Assembly: GCF_921293095.1 (NCBI RefSeq)
Contig: NC_060254.1
Span: 107,160,917 to 107,224,916, forward strand
Length of the DNA stretch: 64,000 bases
DNA from: Ischnura elegans
Taxonomy: Eukaryota > Arthropoda > Insecta > Odonata > Coenagrionidae
Direction: 5' to 3'
Part shown: one piece after another, positions 46,426 to 59,428 of the stretch
How the letters are laid out: each line of letters opens with the position of its first letter
Numbering within the stretch: position 1 is the stretch's first letter
Notes under the pieces: model-generated
The model's input: the letters and a program-made list of their open reading frames with translations, nothing else
Databases searched by the model: none
Told to the model about the DNA's origin: nothing
Translations under genes and position numbers: made by a program

Positions 46426-48790
46426 CAGATTTAAAGTACATGAACTTAGGATATCGAAGAACTTCAAAAATTGAGCTATGATGTCATAGTTTAATTATTC
46501 TGCGTTAAATGAATATATGCTTGAAGGAAGGCGAAGGATTCGTCATTCGGGTGGAATTTGTGAATCTAATATCAGAAGATAGCATTGTGTTACTTCTAAA
46601 TTCTTCTTTACATTTATCATCAATTTGAATCAGTAACATCAAAAAGGCGATTAAAAAAAATTGTTATGAACGTAATGACATATACATAATTATTAAGATA
46701 GCAGATACACGTTTTAAAGCATTGAAAGGCAAGTCATGACCATTGATGTGATTTACAGTAAACTCAAATGTCAATATTCGGCTCAATGGATTCATCGCTT
46801 AGATACAGCTCACACTAAATAAAATATCGTTTACTTCCAATGCTTATTGAATGCTACTTTAATTGAATATTAAATGAAAATTAGGTTACAGTAAATTTCA
46901 TGCTGGTTACGTTAACGAGCATAATCGTAGGCACTCCATGTGACAAATTATATTGACATACGAGTCAATAATAGTTCACATATTGGTTCACGAAGCAATG
47001 GCAAAACAGCAAGTCGAAATCTCTCATTGAATATCTGAAGTTAATTACTTAATAATTTCACACTGAGGAACAATAAATATTCCCTAATTGAATTAAACTT
47101 TGAAGATGCTTCAATATAAATACTCCAGATTTTCAAGGATTGGCAATGGAATATTTTGTATTACAACCATCTACAGCTCTAAATCTATAACTTTCTCAAT
47201 ATTTTAGCAAATTGAATTTGATGCTGTTCAAATCCAGTTAAGTTTCCCAAAATAGAAGATAATATTGTTCATCCAAATATAAAAGTCATTTGTGACAAAT
47301 AAAATATCTAATTCATTAGAACTATCCAATCGTTGCTTGAAACGCATAACATTTGTGAATCTTTAGCGATATGATGACAGGAGTAATTTTTAAATTACAG
47401 AACAACCTTTGGTCAAAATACTTAAGCTCAATGAAAGTGGTATTGCATTGGTCACCAGAATTAAAAAACAAAAAAGCAATTAAACTGACATTACCTTAAT
47501 AATGCCTCATTTCTTTATTAAGTTGCAGCACAATAATTAACACCATCTATATATGTATACTAATAAGAAATCATTTGTTTCGATTGAAAAAGAATACCGA
47601 ATTTAACCTTGTAAACGAAAAAAATCCAACAACAGACATATTCTTAAATATGCAGGTAATCTGGAAAAAAAATACGAAAGAGTATATGCAATTCTATGAC
47701 ATTTTTTAATTCAATAGAGAGTGAAAAATATTTTCATTTTTCTCTTTTTATTGAAACGATACCACACAGGCTAAGGGTAAAGTGTGCCCCTTTTAGAAAC
47801 TGAAAAAACCAATCCAGCGACAGACATTTTATGACGTAGGCCTTCTATCGAGCTTCGATTTTTTTCGAGAGGCTAGAATTATTTATTAGTAACTACTAGA
47901 TTTAATATCGGGATACCAACATCTTGGTGACTTACTATGAAAGGAATTATTGGCTTCGTTAGTATACGCGCGAGGGAATAGGAGAAAGAGAAGTCGGCTA
48001 TAGTGTCAAATCTCAAATTATAAACATTTTGTCCGTAAATACGAGTATTTTTTTATTCCAAAACGCAAACTGCTCTCCAAACAGGCCGCGTAGGCACTAA
48101 GTATATACGTTACTAATCTTTTAAAACAAAAAAACGAATAAATAGGTACATTACTGAATAAAGGACTGCGTAATTGATGCATGGGTACAGACTAATGTGA
48201 ATTATTTTATGTGAACATAAATAAACGGGTTGGTAATGAAATTTAAACTTCACACAGACTGTTGTTATATCCACTATGCAAAAAGTCACTTCTGTTTGAA
48301 AATAAAATAGACGTTCCTTCCTATTTATCTATGCTAGAGCACTCTCAGAGTAATAAGTTTATACCATGTGCGTTGAGTGAAAGTATAAGTGCAAGAAAAA
48401 TTCACTAACTCTTGGTTTACTTTGTGGTGTTCCATTATAAGTTTGAAATTCATCAAGTAACTAGGTAACGTAAGATAAACAAATCATAATTAGCGCCTGA
48501 AGATGATGATTATTCATTGAAACCCGGGTCACGCTCTGATAAAAAATAAGTGGTATAAGTAATTGTGTATATCCAGGAAAAAATGATAATACAAGTTTCT
48601 TTTTGAGTATCAACTTCTCACAGGGTCCCAGCAGAGGTATATTGGTTCAAATGCTACGAGACTGCATCTCTTTTATAAATATCAGTTGGAGCATAATCCG
48701 ACTACCTGGACTACCATACGAGGCTTGCGCAGTGATTTAATAAAGACAAATTTTTGAGGTTGCTCACAACTCTTAGGGTCTCCTCCGAGG
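46426..48790. other. Intergenic sequence, no gene seen
   Basis: Very AT-rich. Short ORFs only. No repeat class recognised. Confidence 0.45.
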
Positions 48791-48869
48791 GTATATACAA
48801 ATGATTCAATGCGATGGAAGAATTTCCTTCGTAAGCATCATTTGGAGCGTGCTTTGGGCTCTATTTTCG

Positions 48870-49192
48870 TCCACGATTGCATTTGCACTGTGGGGATTTC
48901 TACGGCCGAGAGGTTCCCTTTGGAGGGGATGTGCCCGAGGGAGAGAAAGGGGGAGGGATTGGGGGGGAGAGAGGGGAGAGCTCACCCTTCCATAGCAGAG
49001 AGCGAAGGCTCTCTCAGTGTAAACGTGGGCCTGGGAGACGACACAGCCCAAGAGAGAGAGAGAGTGAGAGAGAGAGAGTTGTTGCTGCTGATTGACGACT
49101 GGAGAGTTGAACGCGTGAAAACTTCCGAGACTCCGGATCTGCGCGGGCCGATTGCCTCAAACAGTGGGACTGTGCGCGCGCGCAAGGAAGAG
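48870..49192 (+). promoter_or_regulatory. CpG/GAGA-rich patch, candidate promoter and first exon
   Basis: The most GC- and CpG-rich stretch of the window. It contains GA tracts (48935-48975 and 49051-49079), a TCTCAGTG initiator-like word near 49014-49021, a GCGCGCGCG run and, at 49191-49198, AG|GTGAGT, a strong splice donor. Open frames cover the region on both strands without recognisable domains, which fits a 5' untranslated exon as well as a short coding one. No TATA box is evident. This is inference from composition and one splice signal. Confidence 0.3.
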
Positions 49193-49198
49193 GTGAGT

Positions 49199-52100
49199 GG
49201 TGGTCACAGCACTCTTGGGTTCCATGTAAATGCATCCGAAAATTCACCCCCTCCTGTCGCTCCAGTGAATACGTGTTGAAGATGGACAAATTTCCCGGAA
49301 ACAAATACGCGTACCTCCTTGGTCATCGTCCCGCTGAAATTACTAGGCATTTAGTTATCAAGCAATCACTTAGTACGGAATAAATTAAACAGCTACATAC
49401 TAGGGGAAAAGATCTGACAATGAGTACAATTTAAATTGAATTTACGACTCTCATACCCTGGCAATTTTGTGTGCAACTTGCCTTCTGTAAGTGACTTCCG
49501 ATGCATAGAGAGTGAAGGAAGAAATGTTTCTTGATTAACTACTTCAAGAAGCTGACGGAACCGTACAGCTAACAGCAATCAGTAACTATTCACCTCCAAA
49601 ACGTTTTATGCGTGTTCGTTTCTTGCAAAAGTAGCATGAATAAAAATTTACTAGACTTTATCCCGATTCACGGAAATGTAACTTGATCTGCACAAACTTT
49701 TGGGAATTTTTTATAAGATATGTATGTGGTACGTTGGGGCTCGCAGAAAGTATTGTCATAAATAACTGCGTTAAAATCAAAATGGAAGCTTTTGAAGTTT
49801 CCCACTGTTCCTTATGTTATGTAAAAGAAATGAAGAATATGTTTAAGGGCACAACAGCTTTATCACTATCCACTTAGTGAACCTAATTAAACCATAATTA
49901 AGAGAAGAATGTAATTCGTATAGCAATCTGTGGTCGAGCGCAGTTACTGGGAGGATACTAAGGAGGATATTTTAGGGGTTCCACCCACACGATGGCATTC
50001 CCTCGAACTTTTAACATTTGAGAGTTAATTTACATTGCTTAATAAATAGCTAAATTTTAATTTTATTATTACTAGATAAATAGCTAGACTCCTAGAAGCG
50101 ATGAATGGCTTGGAAATAACGTTTTCCTCATTCTTCGGTTGAGAAATATCTCTCGCGTGAGTTTTAAAATTGGCAAGTCCTTTCCTGCCTTGAATTCTGC
50201 GAGAGATAGCGAGGAGGAAAGTGAGAGGTATAAGGGGAAACGGCACTGCAGTGGGGCGCGCCGCAAAGAACGAGGAAAAACAGTCCGCTCAGGTACATCT
50301 CCCGCAGCATGGTCATGAAAAACTACACGCTCAAGGAGGAATTTTAGCTTCGGAATAAGTATAAATCGCACTTCTTAAACGACCGTAATAGGAGGAGTCA
50401 GTTTGGGCAATGAGATGGCTAGTTTGATAAAAATAAACTCACACTATCAGTAAGGTAAAATTTCATGAGAAATAGACTCACCAAAAGTTGAGCTAATACT
50501 GGCGCAAATTATTTAACTTCAGCTCTAAAGTCCTGAATATGACATTTTTTCCATATCCAATTAATAGGAACAAAGAAAAATTTCGATTGAACTGAAAACA
50601 CGTTGGCTAGCACTATATTTAAACGTTTCCCTTTAGAGTTAAGTATACGGTGACCAAAGATGAAAAAGTACGCTTCCTAAAACTATATAAATTTTAATTT
50701 ACACTAATATTTTAGCTCGGCATCCAAGGTACATTCGGAAAACAATTTTACTGAGGGAGGTGGTCATGCTACTCGACAAAATTTTATTACCACTGCCACC
50801 ACAATCATCTTGAACGTGAAAATCCATAATTTTTGAATTTTATACCTTTATTGAGAGGCTGACAACGTAAAATTCCAGTCATAATCGAAAGAAAATGTTA
50901 AAAAATAACATAAGGTCGATAGTCGTTTAAATTTTTGGAAATTCATCGTAACTGTATAATCGTGATAAATATCGTTATTCTACAATTCCAAATTCGTATA
51001 TTATTTTCCTCGATCGGAGTCAACGTGCTTCACACGAGTGAACATTTCAAGAGCATTGAAACCGATCAAGAGGAAAATAATGAAAGATTGCTGGAAATCA
51101 TTGTTACTTTCCGCCAATACGTTATTATGAACTGTGCAAAAATCTCTCGATATATTCATCAATGGAGCTTGATGATGAAATGATGTTTATCCATTAATTC
51201 CCCGATGTTCGTAAGCGCACAGTCATCACTACAGATCCTGCTCGTCCTTACCTTCACGCATAAGTAAAAAAAGATGTAAGGCAGAGAAGGTTGTGAATTT
51301 GGGCTAGAAGAACCAAGTGGACGCGGGTAGAATTTTGCTAATAAGAAAATAATAGGGGCGACATTTAACATAACGATATGAGTGATGCTAAGGCGCTCTT
51401 TTGTCTAAATGATTAAAAATACGTTGTTACCATCTGCTCCTAAAAACTTGAATCATGAAATTATTTTCGCGTTATTTTTCAGGATTAATTTAAGCTATAC
51501 TTTTTAGTTATGAATTGAAAAATTAATTCTTGAGTAAGTCACAATACATTTCAAACTTAGATGGCCATGTAATTCACAAATGGGTTTGCTGTTTCCGGAT
51601 CTAAATCAATTCAGTTCACACTCTTCGATCACTGTTGGCACTGATAACGCAGGAAGTTACTGATTTTTATGGAGGATTTTACGCCTTTGCTTGCGAATGA
51701 GAACGTGACAGTTCCAAAAATCTAAAATTGTAAGGATCATTATCATTTAACCAATCACGGTCACGCATCAGGCCCAGAACGTAAATTAACCAATATTTTA
51801 CCACACGATAATTTTACCCGAATTCCGTTTTCTTTCATTCTGAAATAAAGCGCATAATAGTCATCCACGTAGTTCAACCAAGATGATTTCTTTTTAAATC
51901 CTATAAAGCATCTTAAACCGAGCCTTGTTAGAGCAGTTCCATTCCCTGGACCAAAAAAAGATTCACTCCGGAGATGTGACAAACAAATTAAGCACCTTAA
52001 TAATTTCTTACATTGGATGTTTCTAGGGGCTTAATCAGGTTTTTTGCTTTGCTATTCTCTTTAGCTAAAACCCGTGACTTCAAAATCCGTGTTTATCTTT

Positions 52101-52416
52101 AAAGTATTGCCCTCAGGTTAGCAGGAAAACGATGTAAACTTAACTAAGGGGGTAAATATTTCTAGAGAGGCAACTAAAAGAGGAGAAAGACAAGCCTAAT
52201 TAATGCTCAGGGCGTTCTCAACAAGTAAAAATATTAAATATTTATTTGGACGAGAATGAAGACCAGTGGGTTAGTGACCTTTCTTTCAGCGGAGAGGGGA
52301 GGCCCAGCCCATACGATAAGCTTCTCCAAAAGAGTTTCCCAAATCGCGCGCCTTCCCAACTCTTCAACCTTTTATTCCACGTCGAGGCAAGAACCAAAAC
52401 TTCCTCTTCACCATCA
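49199..52416. other. Intergenic or intronic sequence, no gene seen
   Basis: AT-rich with short ORFs. If the donor at 49193 is real, this would be the start of a long intron. No matching acceptor and exon was found here. Confidence 0.4.
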
Positions 52417-52418
52417 AT

Positions 52419-53078
52419 AGGGTGGTTTCATATTATTTTTTTATTGCCTAAATCGAAAGATTATTACTCCTGGAGTACGCATTTCACGCTCTTAGATTAT
52501 TGAATGACGATATATATTTCTTGCGATTAAACCAAAAGTGAAAATTTTAAGCGCGCGAAAAAGCGACAGCTAAGTAGGAATGATGGGAAAAGTCCGTGTG
52601 ACGTATTTCTGGTACCCGCTGACGCCCTATGAGGTGACCTTGAGGCGATGCTTGAGCGCTGATACGACGCAGGTTGCTAGCAGGTAGCAGACTACCCTGC
52701 TAGCAGGTAGCGCTTGGCTTAAATATGGATTATTACTACCTTATCAAACGGAGGAAACTTTCCGACCTTAGCCAGTTTTAATAAGTGATTATTAAGAGAT
52801 GTTTCCCTGAGCTCTGTGACTCATGCATGCATTGGTAATCTCGGACGATGTAGAACTCCTATCTACTCGTGTAGAAACTAGGTCCTTGTGACGTCACGTG
52901 GAGTGGAATCGCATGGGCGCCAATTTGGCCTTTTTCAAATGAGGTTAAAATTGACCATTGCCATTCGTCTAAACTGGGATTTCTAAAACCAAATAATTTG
53001 TATATTATGAATACACTAATGGTGGGTAACGAATAGCAATTAATAAATTTCGTTTTCTTTGATGAAGGAAACTACCCT
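52419..53078 (-). mobile_element. AGGGT-ended MITE, copy 3
   Basis: Left end AGGGTGGTTTCATATTA, right end GAAGGAAACTACCCT; flanking AT at 52417-52418 and 53079-53080. Reverse orientation relative to copy 2, full length. It contains one perfect TGACGTCA (52889-52896); the second site has decayed to TGACGTAT. The central GCTAGCAGGTAGC cluster is present. Confidence 0.93.
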
Positions 53079-53080
53079 AT

Positions 53081-53855
53081 TGCTTAAATAAAAAGCTGTT
53101 GCATCTATGCATTTCTCTGAATGCTTCCACTCACATTGCCGCCCGAGAATATAAATAGACCCAACCCCTCTTTGGCGTCTACCGCTCAACTTAGTCATTT
53201 TCTCATGAATATTGACACGTGATATTGTTTTCTTGGATTTGAACTCAATTTTGCACACAGAAAGACATATTCAAATGCATCATCACGGTTTTAATGACTT
53301 AAACAAAAGCTATTGGTCCTCCTATCCTTTGAGAAATTTTACAATTAGAAATAAGAGGTGATAATATTAGTGAGGAATAGCAGTCTTTTTAAATTAATTT
53401 CTTTGCAACAAAACACTCTTTTCTATTTAAAAATAAACTCGAGCATTTCAAAATTAAAGAAATAACTTTATCCAGCAAATATTTTTAAGAACCTAATGCA
53501 TACAGTGTTAAGATATAAAAAGCAGGACAGCTGAAGAACATTTCACTGTGACATGAGTGCAGTATTAATAATGCATTTAAAATCCTCTAAAATCGACGCC
53601 ATGGTTGATTCGAACACACAACTGTTATTATTACAGTCTTTATATCAACTCACCAACCTGTCTGTTTGTTTGTCTGTTTGTCTGGTACAAATCTTGTAAC
53701 TCAAATTTGACTCACTTCCTGTGAAGCAAAAACGCTGAAATTTTGCACACTTCTTCATTTCCAATGACAATACATGAAAATATAACTTTTTCTCTCCAAC
53801 CCCCCTTTAACCACCCCCCAATCAACCTATAGCCCCCCAAAACATGTTTATTTTT
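53081..53855. other. Intergenic sequence with a short TGTT/GTCT repeat, no gene seen
   Basis: A short CTGTTTGTTTGTCTGTTTGT run lies near 53658-53682. No gene was recognised. Confidence 0.4.
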
Positions 53856-53932
53856 AACATAGGGGGGTGGCATTTTTAACATAGGGGTAGGCATTTAAAA
53901 GCATAGGGGTGGCATTTTGAAACATAGGGGGC
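53856..53932. repeat. Short tandem array, about 22-bp unit
   Basis: Degenerate units ACATAGGGG-GTGGCATTTT start near 53856, 53878, 53900 and 53920, giving 3.5 copies. Confidence 0.85.
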
Positions 53933-56097
53933 TTACCATTCACTGAAAATTTAATAAATATAGTGACTTTTTTAATACGTCACTTTTGGTTTTTCGGGGT
54001 CACTGAGTTTTTTTGCTTTGTGTCATATATAAACGTTGCTCATCCCCTGTAATCTAAATATAAAGGCTGGTTTAAAAAAAAAAATTTTTATAAGATCTTA
54101 TTTATTATTTGTGCAATAACTCACTCACCGGCCTGGGTCATGTTGAGCTAGGTTTCTTAAAGTCAGCATGAACGGGACAGAGCGTAGCTGCGCTAAATCG
54201 AAACTAGTTTTGTTAAAGTCTTTGTGCTACCGCAAATGGAGACTCATGACAAAGGCGGCAGCCCTTAACGACGAGACTACGGAATAAACCTGCAACCACA
54301 CCACCAACATCGCAATTTAACGTTCGCATATCCTACGACTCGATAGAAAATATGTGTCAGCTCTGTACTGCCGATAAAGCATCTTAAAGCATGTCACGAG
54401 ATGGAACGTGAAGGAGTGAATTTATGTGCAATAAAGCCAATAAGTCATGCACCAAACGGTTTCATCACTAACTCCTATGGTGAGTCGGATAAAACATGGC
54501 ACGCTCCGAGCTACTAAAACATTTAAAGAAGTCAAGTACACCCAAATAACCACATTTGGATATCAATATCATGAATGTTACGTTTGAGAAATGGTAAGAG
54601 TTATGGCGATCACTTTAATGCATCATAAATCTTCCGTTAGCCGACAACAGAAGGAATACGAGCGGATTTCGTCCTTGAGAGGCTGTGCTAGGCTAGGAGA
54701 AGATGCGCGCCAACAGCCCTTGGGCTGTTTTGCAGCTGAGATTCCCCGATAGCAAAGATTCGAAAAACAGCGCAGAGAAGTGAAAAGGCTATCCAACAAT
54801 ACACCGTTACTGCTTCGCAAGCATCTTAAGAAACACGGATATAAAGGTAATTAACCGACTATCCTCCTGCTTTGAGCAAATTAAATTTCCCTCATCATTG
54901 AAGTATTGAATAAATTGTCGTTTTTATGTGGCATTGGTTAAAAGCATTTAAGCATGCACGCCCAAGTCCATTCCCGAAGCAACAGGATACGATTTATGCT
55001 GACTACTAGACTTCACTTCGGCCAGAATCCTTTCTCAGCTCTAAAAAGAAAATAAAAAAATAATAAAAGATACAGTGTCCGACGTGTTTTACTAATCTGA
55101 ATAAAAAAGAATGCCTCTAACTGATATCACAAACGAATTTGAAAATTTAGAATTTGAGTTATTAAGTAATCTTTCACAACTGGGCTCTGTGTACTCCTAA
55201 AAATTCTACTTGGAGATAAATAAAGAAATATTGCTATGCATGATCGTGATATGTATGGCATGATTACTCAAGAATTATTTAAAAGTTGAAGAAATTGATC
55301 ATTTCGGTCGTAAATGTGTAATAATTGGCAATCATTGGATTATTTAGGATTATATTCATCATCATCATCACCACTGTTCGACAATTTTAATCTGGTTTGA
55401 CGCAGATTTCCACTGAATTCTCCTTAAGAGATCATATTCACCAATTTATTTCCTCTTGGCCCTCTCAGATAATTGTGGTTCGCATACCCACCGGAGGAAG
55501 GCGTTGGTGTTTTTAATTCCTTAACTCCCTAAATGTCTACGTGACCAAGAACTAAAAGTTTGAAAACTATGATTATCCTTTGAAATGCAATAATTTTGAT
55601 ACTCTAGAGTTGTCGCAATGATTGCAACCACGAGTGTATCTGGTTATTTAGTGAACATTGCAGATGCTTACAGATGGAATTTTACTCAACAGAGATTTGA
55701 TAGTAATTAGGTGCAAGGACATTGAGGTACAACCATTGCCACTCCCCCTTCTAATTTCCTCTCAATGAATGAAATCTGATGGAAATAAATATTCTAAAGT
55801 AGATATAGTCATCGTTTTAATAAATTTAGTCTTAAAAAAAGTTCAGTGCCAACTTTTTCTTGAATGAACTATGTCAATTGTGTTGATACTAAGAATGCAT
55901 TTTAAACAAAATGAAAAAATATTTCTGATAACTTCCGATTCGAAATCTTCGAGGACATCGCTGAAAATAACGCGAATGGAATCAAAAAAGTCGGCAACGG
56001 AGCCACGTCTAAAGACAGGAAATGCATCGCCGCGGAGACTCCGACGGCCTAACTTGTGCGTGGACGAGAGTTTGTCTTCTGGGTATTACTCCCGTTA
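53933..56097. other. Intergenic sequence, no gene seen
   Basis: A short CAT trinucleotide run lies at about 55356-55372. Only chance ORFs. Confidence 0.45.
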
Positions 56098-56298
56098 AGG
56101 CCGTTTTACACGGAGCACGGAATTGCGCAGGTTAGAGCTGCATTTATTTCTAAAATGGCGTGGAATTGCGCGAATGCATTGCATTGCACGCATTCTCGAA
56201 TGTGATCTAGCAATTCACCGCTTTACACGACGTAATTTTGATTGCGCCTTCACACGTACGTCAGATTGCGCAGTTCCGTGTACCGTGTAAAACGGCCA
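56098..56298. mobile_element. MITE, 201 bp, GGCCGTTTTACACGG ends (PIF/Harbinger-like)
   Basis: GGCCGTTTTACACGG at the left and CCGTGTAAAACGGCC at the right are perfect 15-bp inverted repeats. The inner words GGAATTGCGCA and TGCGCAGTTCC continue the symmetry. TTA occurs on both sides (56095-56097 and 56299-56301), consistent with the 3-bp duplication of PIF/Harbinger. No ORF of its own. Confidence 0.88.
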
Positions 56299-56301
56299 TT
56301 A

Positions 56302-56496
56302 GGGCTTCTGCCCCTTCAGTTGACTTTAGTTTCGCTAGCCTGGCCGAATCCGACGTCGTCGGCTCTTGGTGCCGTGAAGGCGAAGAATGCAGCTTGTCTT
56401 GTGTGCCAACCCAAAGTAGAACTGAGGGTATGACGCACATTTTAAAAAATCTAGAAGTTCCCGTGAAAATACCCCATTAAGACGATCAAAGGCTCT
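56302..56496. other. Short intergenic segment, no gene seen
   Basis: No feature recognised between the MITE and the 930-bp repeat. Confidence 0.45.
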
Positions 56497-57426
56497 GCTC
56501 CGCGGTGTCATAAAACGACCGTTTTCGCAATAGTATCATGGGGGTCAGGAATCGGAGAGTAAAGAAGTTATAAGAGTCTTAGCTGGTGTCTTTTTGGTAG
56601 GTATTTTTGTATGAGTCCCAGGAAAACGACTCGTTTTTTCGAGGTTTGAATGCTTTTAATAGAAGCATGGTCTTCGATCGTATCCAAAGAAAACGAAATG
56701 AACTTCAATGAAACGTGCACTTACCTAGGCTGAAAATCCTCCACTGTCTTCACCATAGGCTATTTGAGAATAGGTGTCTTGAAGCAAAACATAAAAACGG
56801 TGAAGGCTGAGCGTTAAAACCCATACAGTTTCAATAACCTTACCGCGTCGCGACTAATCCAACTCCCGATGCGTGGAGACGAACCCTGCCGCGCGATCGA
56901 AAAATCAATGTAATTTCCGGCGTCGCAAACTTATTTCAAATATAACTGCATAAACACCTCATTAAATCTTCAAAGAATGTTCTCATATAAGTTACTCCGC
57001 GTGACTTTGCCGAAAACCCATTTGAAACTCTACCTAAATGTAAAACTTTGTCGAAAAACAATATCCGCCATTTTGTTACTGCGCGGTAAGAATTTATGGA
57101 CGGTATTCTTTAAGATTACGGAAAATTAAAGAAAAAAACACCATGCCAACAGATTATGTGGTTTTTTTATTCCGCAAGAATCCACCCATAACTTCACCAT
57201 CCACTTACTTCGGAAGATTTTCAGAGAAAATTGAAGACGGGCGTTTTTATGGAAATTCGCTCACGTTAGAGCCTCCGCATCTGTTACGGGTGGGACCTAT
57301 CTCATATGAAGTACATATCCATAAATTTCAATCATTTTTCAGCATACCTGCGAAGTTTCAAGTTTATAACTCCAAAAAAGGCATTTTGTAGTTTTGTCCG
57401 GCTTTTTCCGATTTCCGCCCACTGTG
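56497..57426 (-). repeat. 930-bp unclassified repeat, copy 2
   Basis: The inverse counterpart of 24631-25560, alignable over its whole length by eye with scattered substitutions. On the minus strand it keeps the YGEDSGGFSA peptide, now followed by TAG, and a CTAG|GTAAGT donor-like site. The identical length of both copies argues for a defined element or unit and against random segmental overlap. Confidence 0.8.
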
Positions 57427-58965
57427 CATCAGGTCCTTCTCCATCCTATTCTGAGAGACCTCTCGTCTTCTGATCTTAGGCACAGCGCTTCGCTTCCCGG
57501 CGTCCCATCCGTCCATTTGGTTTGCAGCAACCCACCAAGGCTTTCCTGGTGTACCTTCAAAATGGTCTATTTTTATAGCATGTACGGTTCCACTACCCAT
57601 GTAGACTTTTTCAAACCTGCTTGTCAAATTATATCTCTCCAAAAGATGACCTGGTCACGCAGTATAACCTTTTTAATCACTTGCAACGCTATCTGGCCTA
57701 CCCATCATCATTATCTCCTCAATGCAATGTTAACCTTCATTACTTTTAAATATACGTACGTCCTTCTAGTGTATTGTTTACAGTACGCTAGAGATATTTT
57801 CATTCGGACGTAACTTTCACCTTTACCGGACACGTTTGCTGGAAATAACAGAAAAATGGTAGAGTTCTATCCAAAACTTTGAATTATTCAAATAGTAATG
57901 TCACTGAGACTAATATGGCAGTGCGAATGCCGAATCTGAAATACTGAGTTAAAGTTTCATTTTCTCGCTCAATGAGACACGCAATTGCCAGAATACCGAT
58001 TATAATAACAACTATTTGATTTGTTAGGTTTAACAGAGCTAAATCACTTGGGGTTAATGAATTATTTATAACCTATTAAACGGAGTTTGTAAAATATCGC
58101 GCTTTGTACCATAATAACGTAGAGATTTCGCTGGGGGGAAAAAAACATTAATAGTTCCTGTAAGTAGCAAAGAGATGAGGGTTCGCTGCAATTCCCCTGT
58201 ACACACTCATCCAGGGCATCGGACACCAGAATTTTCCTGAAACAATGGTTGCCGCGGCAAATCACAAGCAGTAAAGGAAACGAGCATCCTCTTCCTGAGG
58301 AGGAATAGTGTCAATTGTTACGTCATCCCTCCCCAGCCGAATGACCCGTTCGACAAAGCCTTCGAAAATGAAATAGGCAAAATAACAGTCGGATGGAACA
58401 AGATTGCGAAGTAAACCGCGTGCATTCACAATTGCAAGGATTGCACAAGAGTTTCACACTGAAGCATGGGTCAAAACTCTTATCTATGCAGTGAACTAGT
58501 TGAGACACTCACGGAATCAAAGCTCCAAAACTTTTGCCTGTCATGGCAGTCACTAAACTTTTCATGAAATATGAAATTACCACCTCTACGAGACATCAAG
58601 GTAAATTATTACAACAGCCTTTATTTTAATGAATGATATACGCAAGCAAACTTTCACCGCTCATTTTTTCAAGGAAAACAAACCATCCATTAAACTGCAA
58701 CCACACGAGGTTCTTTTGCGTCCGATCAATCCACGAGCTTCTTCCAAGTGCTTGCGACGTTTTCTCTATCTGCGCTCGTTGCCAAGATCTCAGTGCCCCT
58801 AGCTCATGACTTTTTCCTTTTGAAAATTTAAGAATCTAAAATGAAATCAAGTAGTGGTACAGATGTTAATGGTGAGTTAAGGAGCGACATCACGGTATTA
58901 ACACCGCGCTGTTTCATTTAGTAAATAACAGCTATTTAAGAGTCGATTGTTTAATGAACCTATAA
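57427..58965. other. Intergenic sequence, no gene seen
   Basis: ORFs up to 139 codons (57394-57813) show no recognisable domain. Confidence 0.4.
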
Positions 58966-59428
58966 TATTGCGATTCGTTACCCACCATTAGTCATAATAT
59001 ACAAATTATTTGGTTTTATAAATCCCAGTTTAGACGAATGGGAATGGTCAATTTTAACCCCATTTGAAAAGGGCCAGATTGGCGCCCATGCGATGCCACT
59101 CCACGTAACGTCTCAGGGACCTAGTTTCTATACGAGTAGATAGGAGTTTTACATCGTTTGAGATTACCATGAGGCACAGGCTCATGAGGTATCATGAGGC
59201 GCAAAGCTGAGCTGAGAGTATCATGAGAACCAGACTGACGTCAGACGGGCTTTTCCCAGCATTCATACTTAGCCGTCGCGATTTCACATGCTTGAAATTT
59301 TTCACTTTTCATTTAATCGCGAAAGATAGATATCGTCATTTAAAAATCTAAAAGCGCGAAATACTTACGTACTCCAGGAGTAATAATCTTTCGATTTAGA
59401 CAATAAAAAAATCATAGGAAACCACCCT
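58966..59428 (+). mobile_element. AGGGT-ended MITE, copy 4 (truncated, with internal deletion)
   Basis: Starts inside the family at ATTGCGATTCGTTACCCACC, so the left terminus is missing, and ends with GGAAACCACCCT followed by AT. The central GCTAGC cluster is lost and replaced by a short TATCATGAGG repeat near 59190-59220. A perfect TGACGTCA survives at 59236-59243; the other site has decayed (TAACGTCT). Confidence 0.88.

Noticed and set aside
48809..49279. 156-codon plus-strand ORF as a protein gene
   Set aside because: Its length comes from a stop-poor GC- and GA-rich patch. The opposite strand is also open, and there is no domain. Kept only as a promoter or exon candidate.
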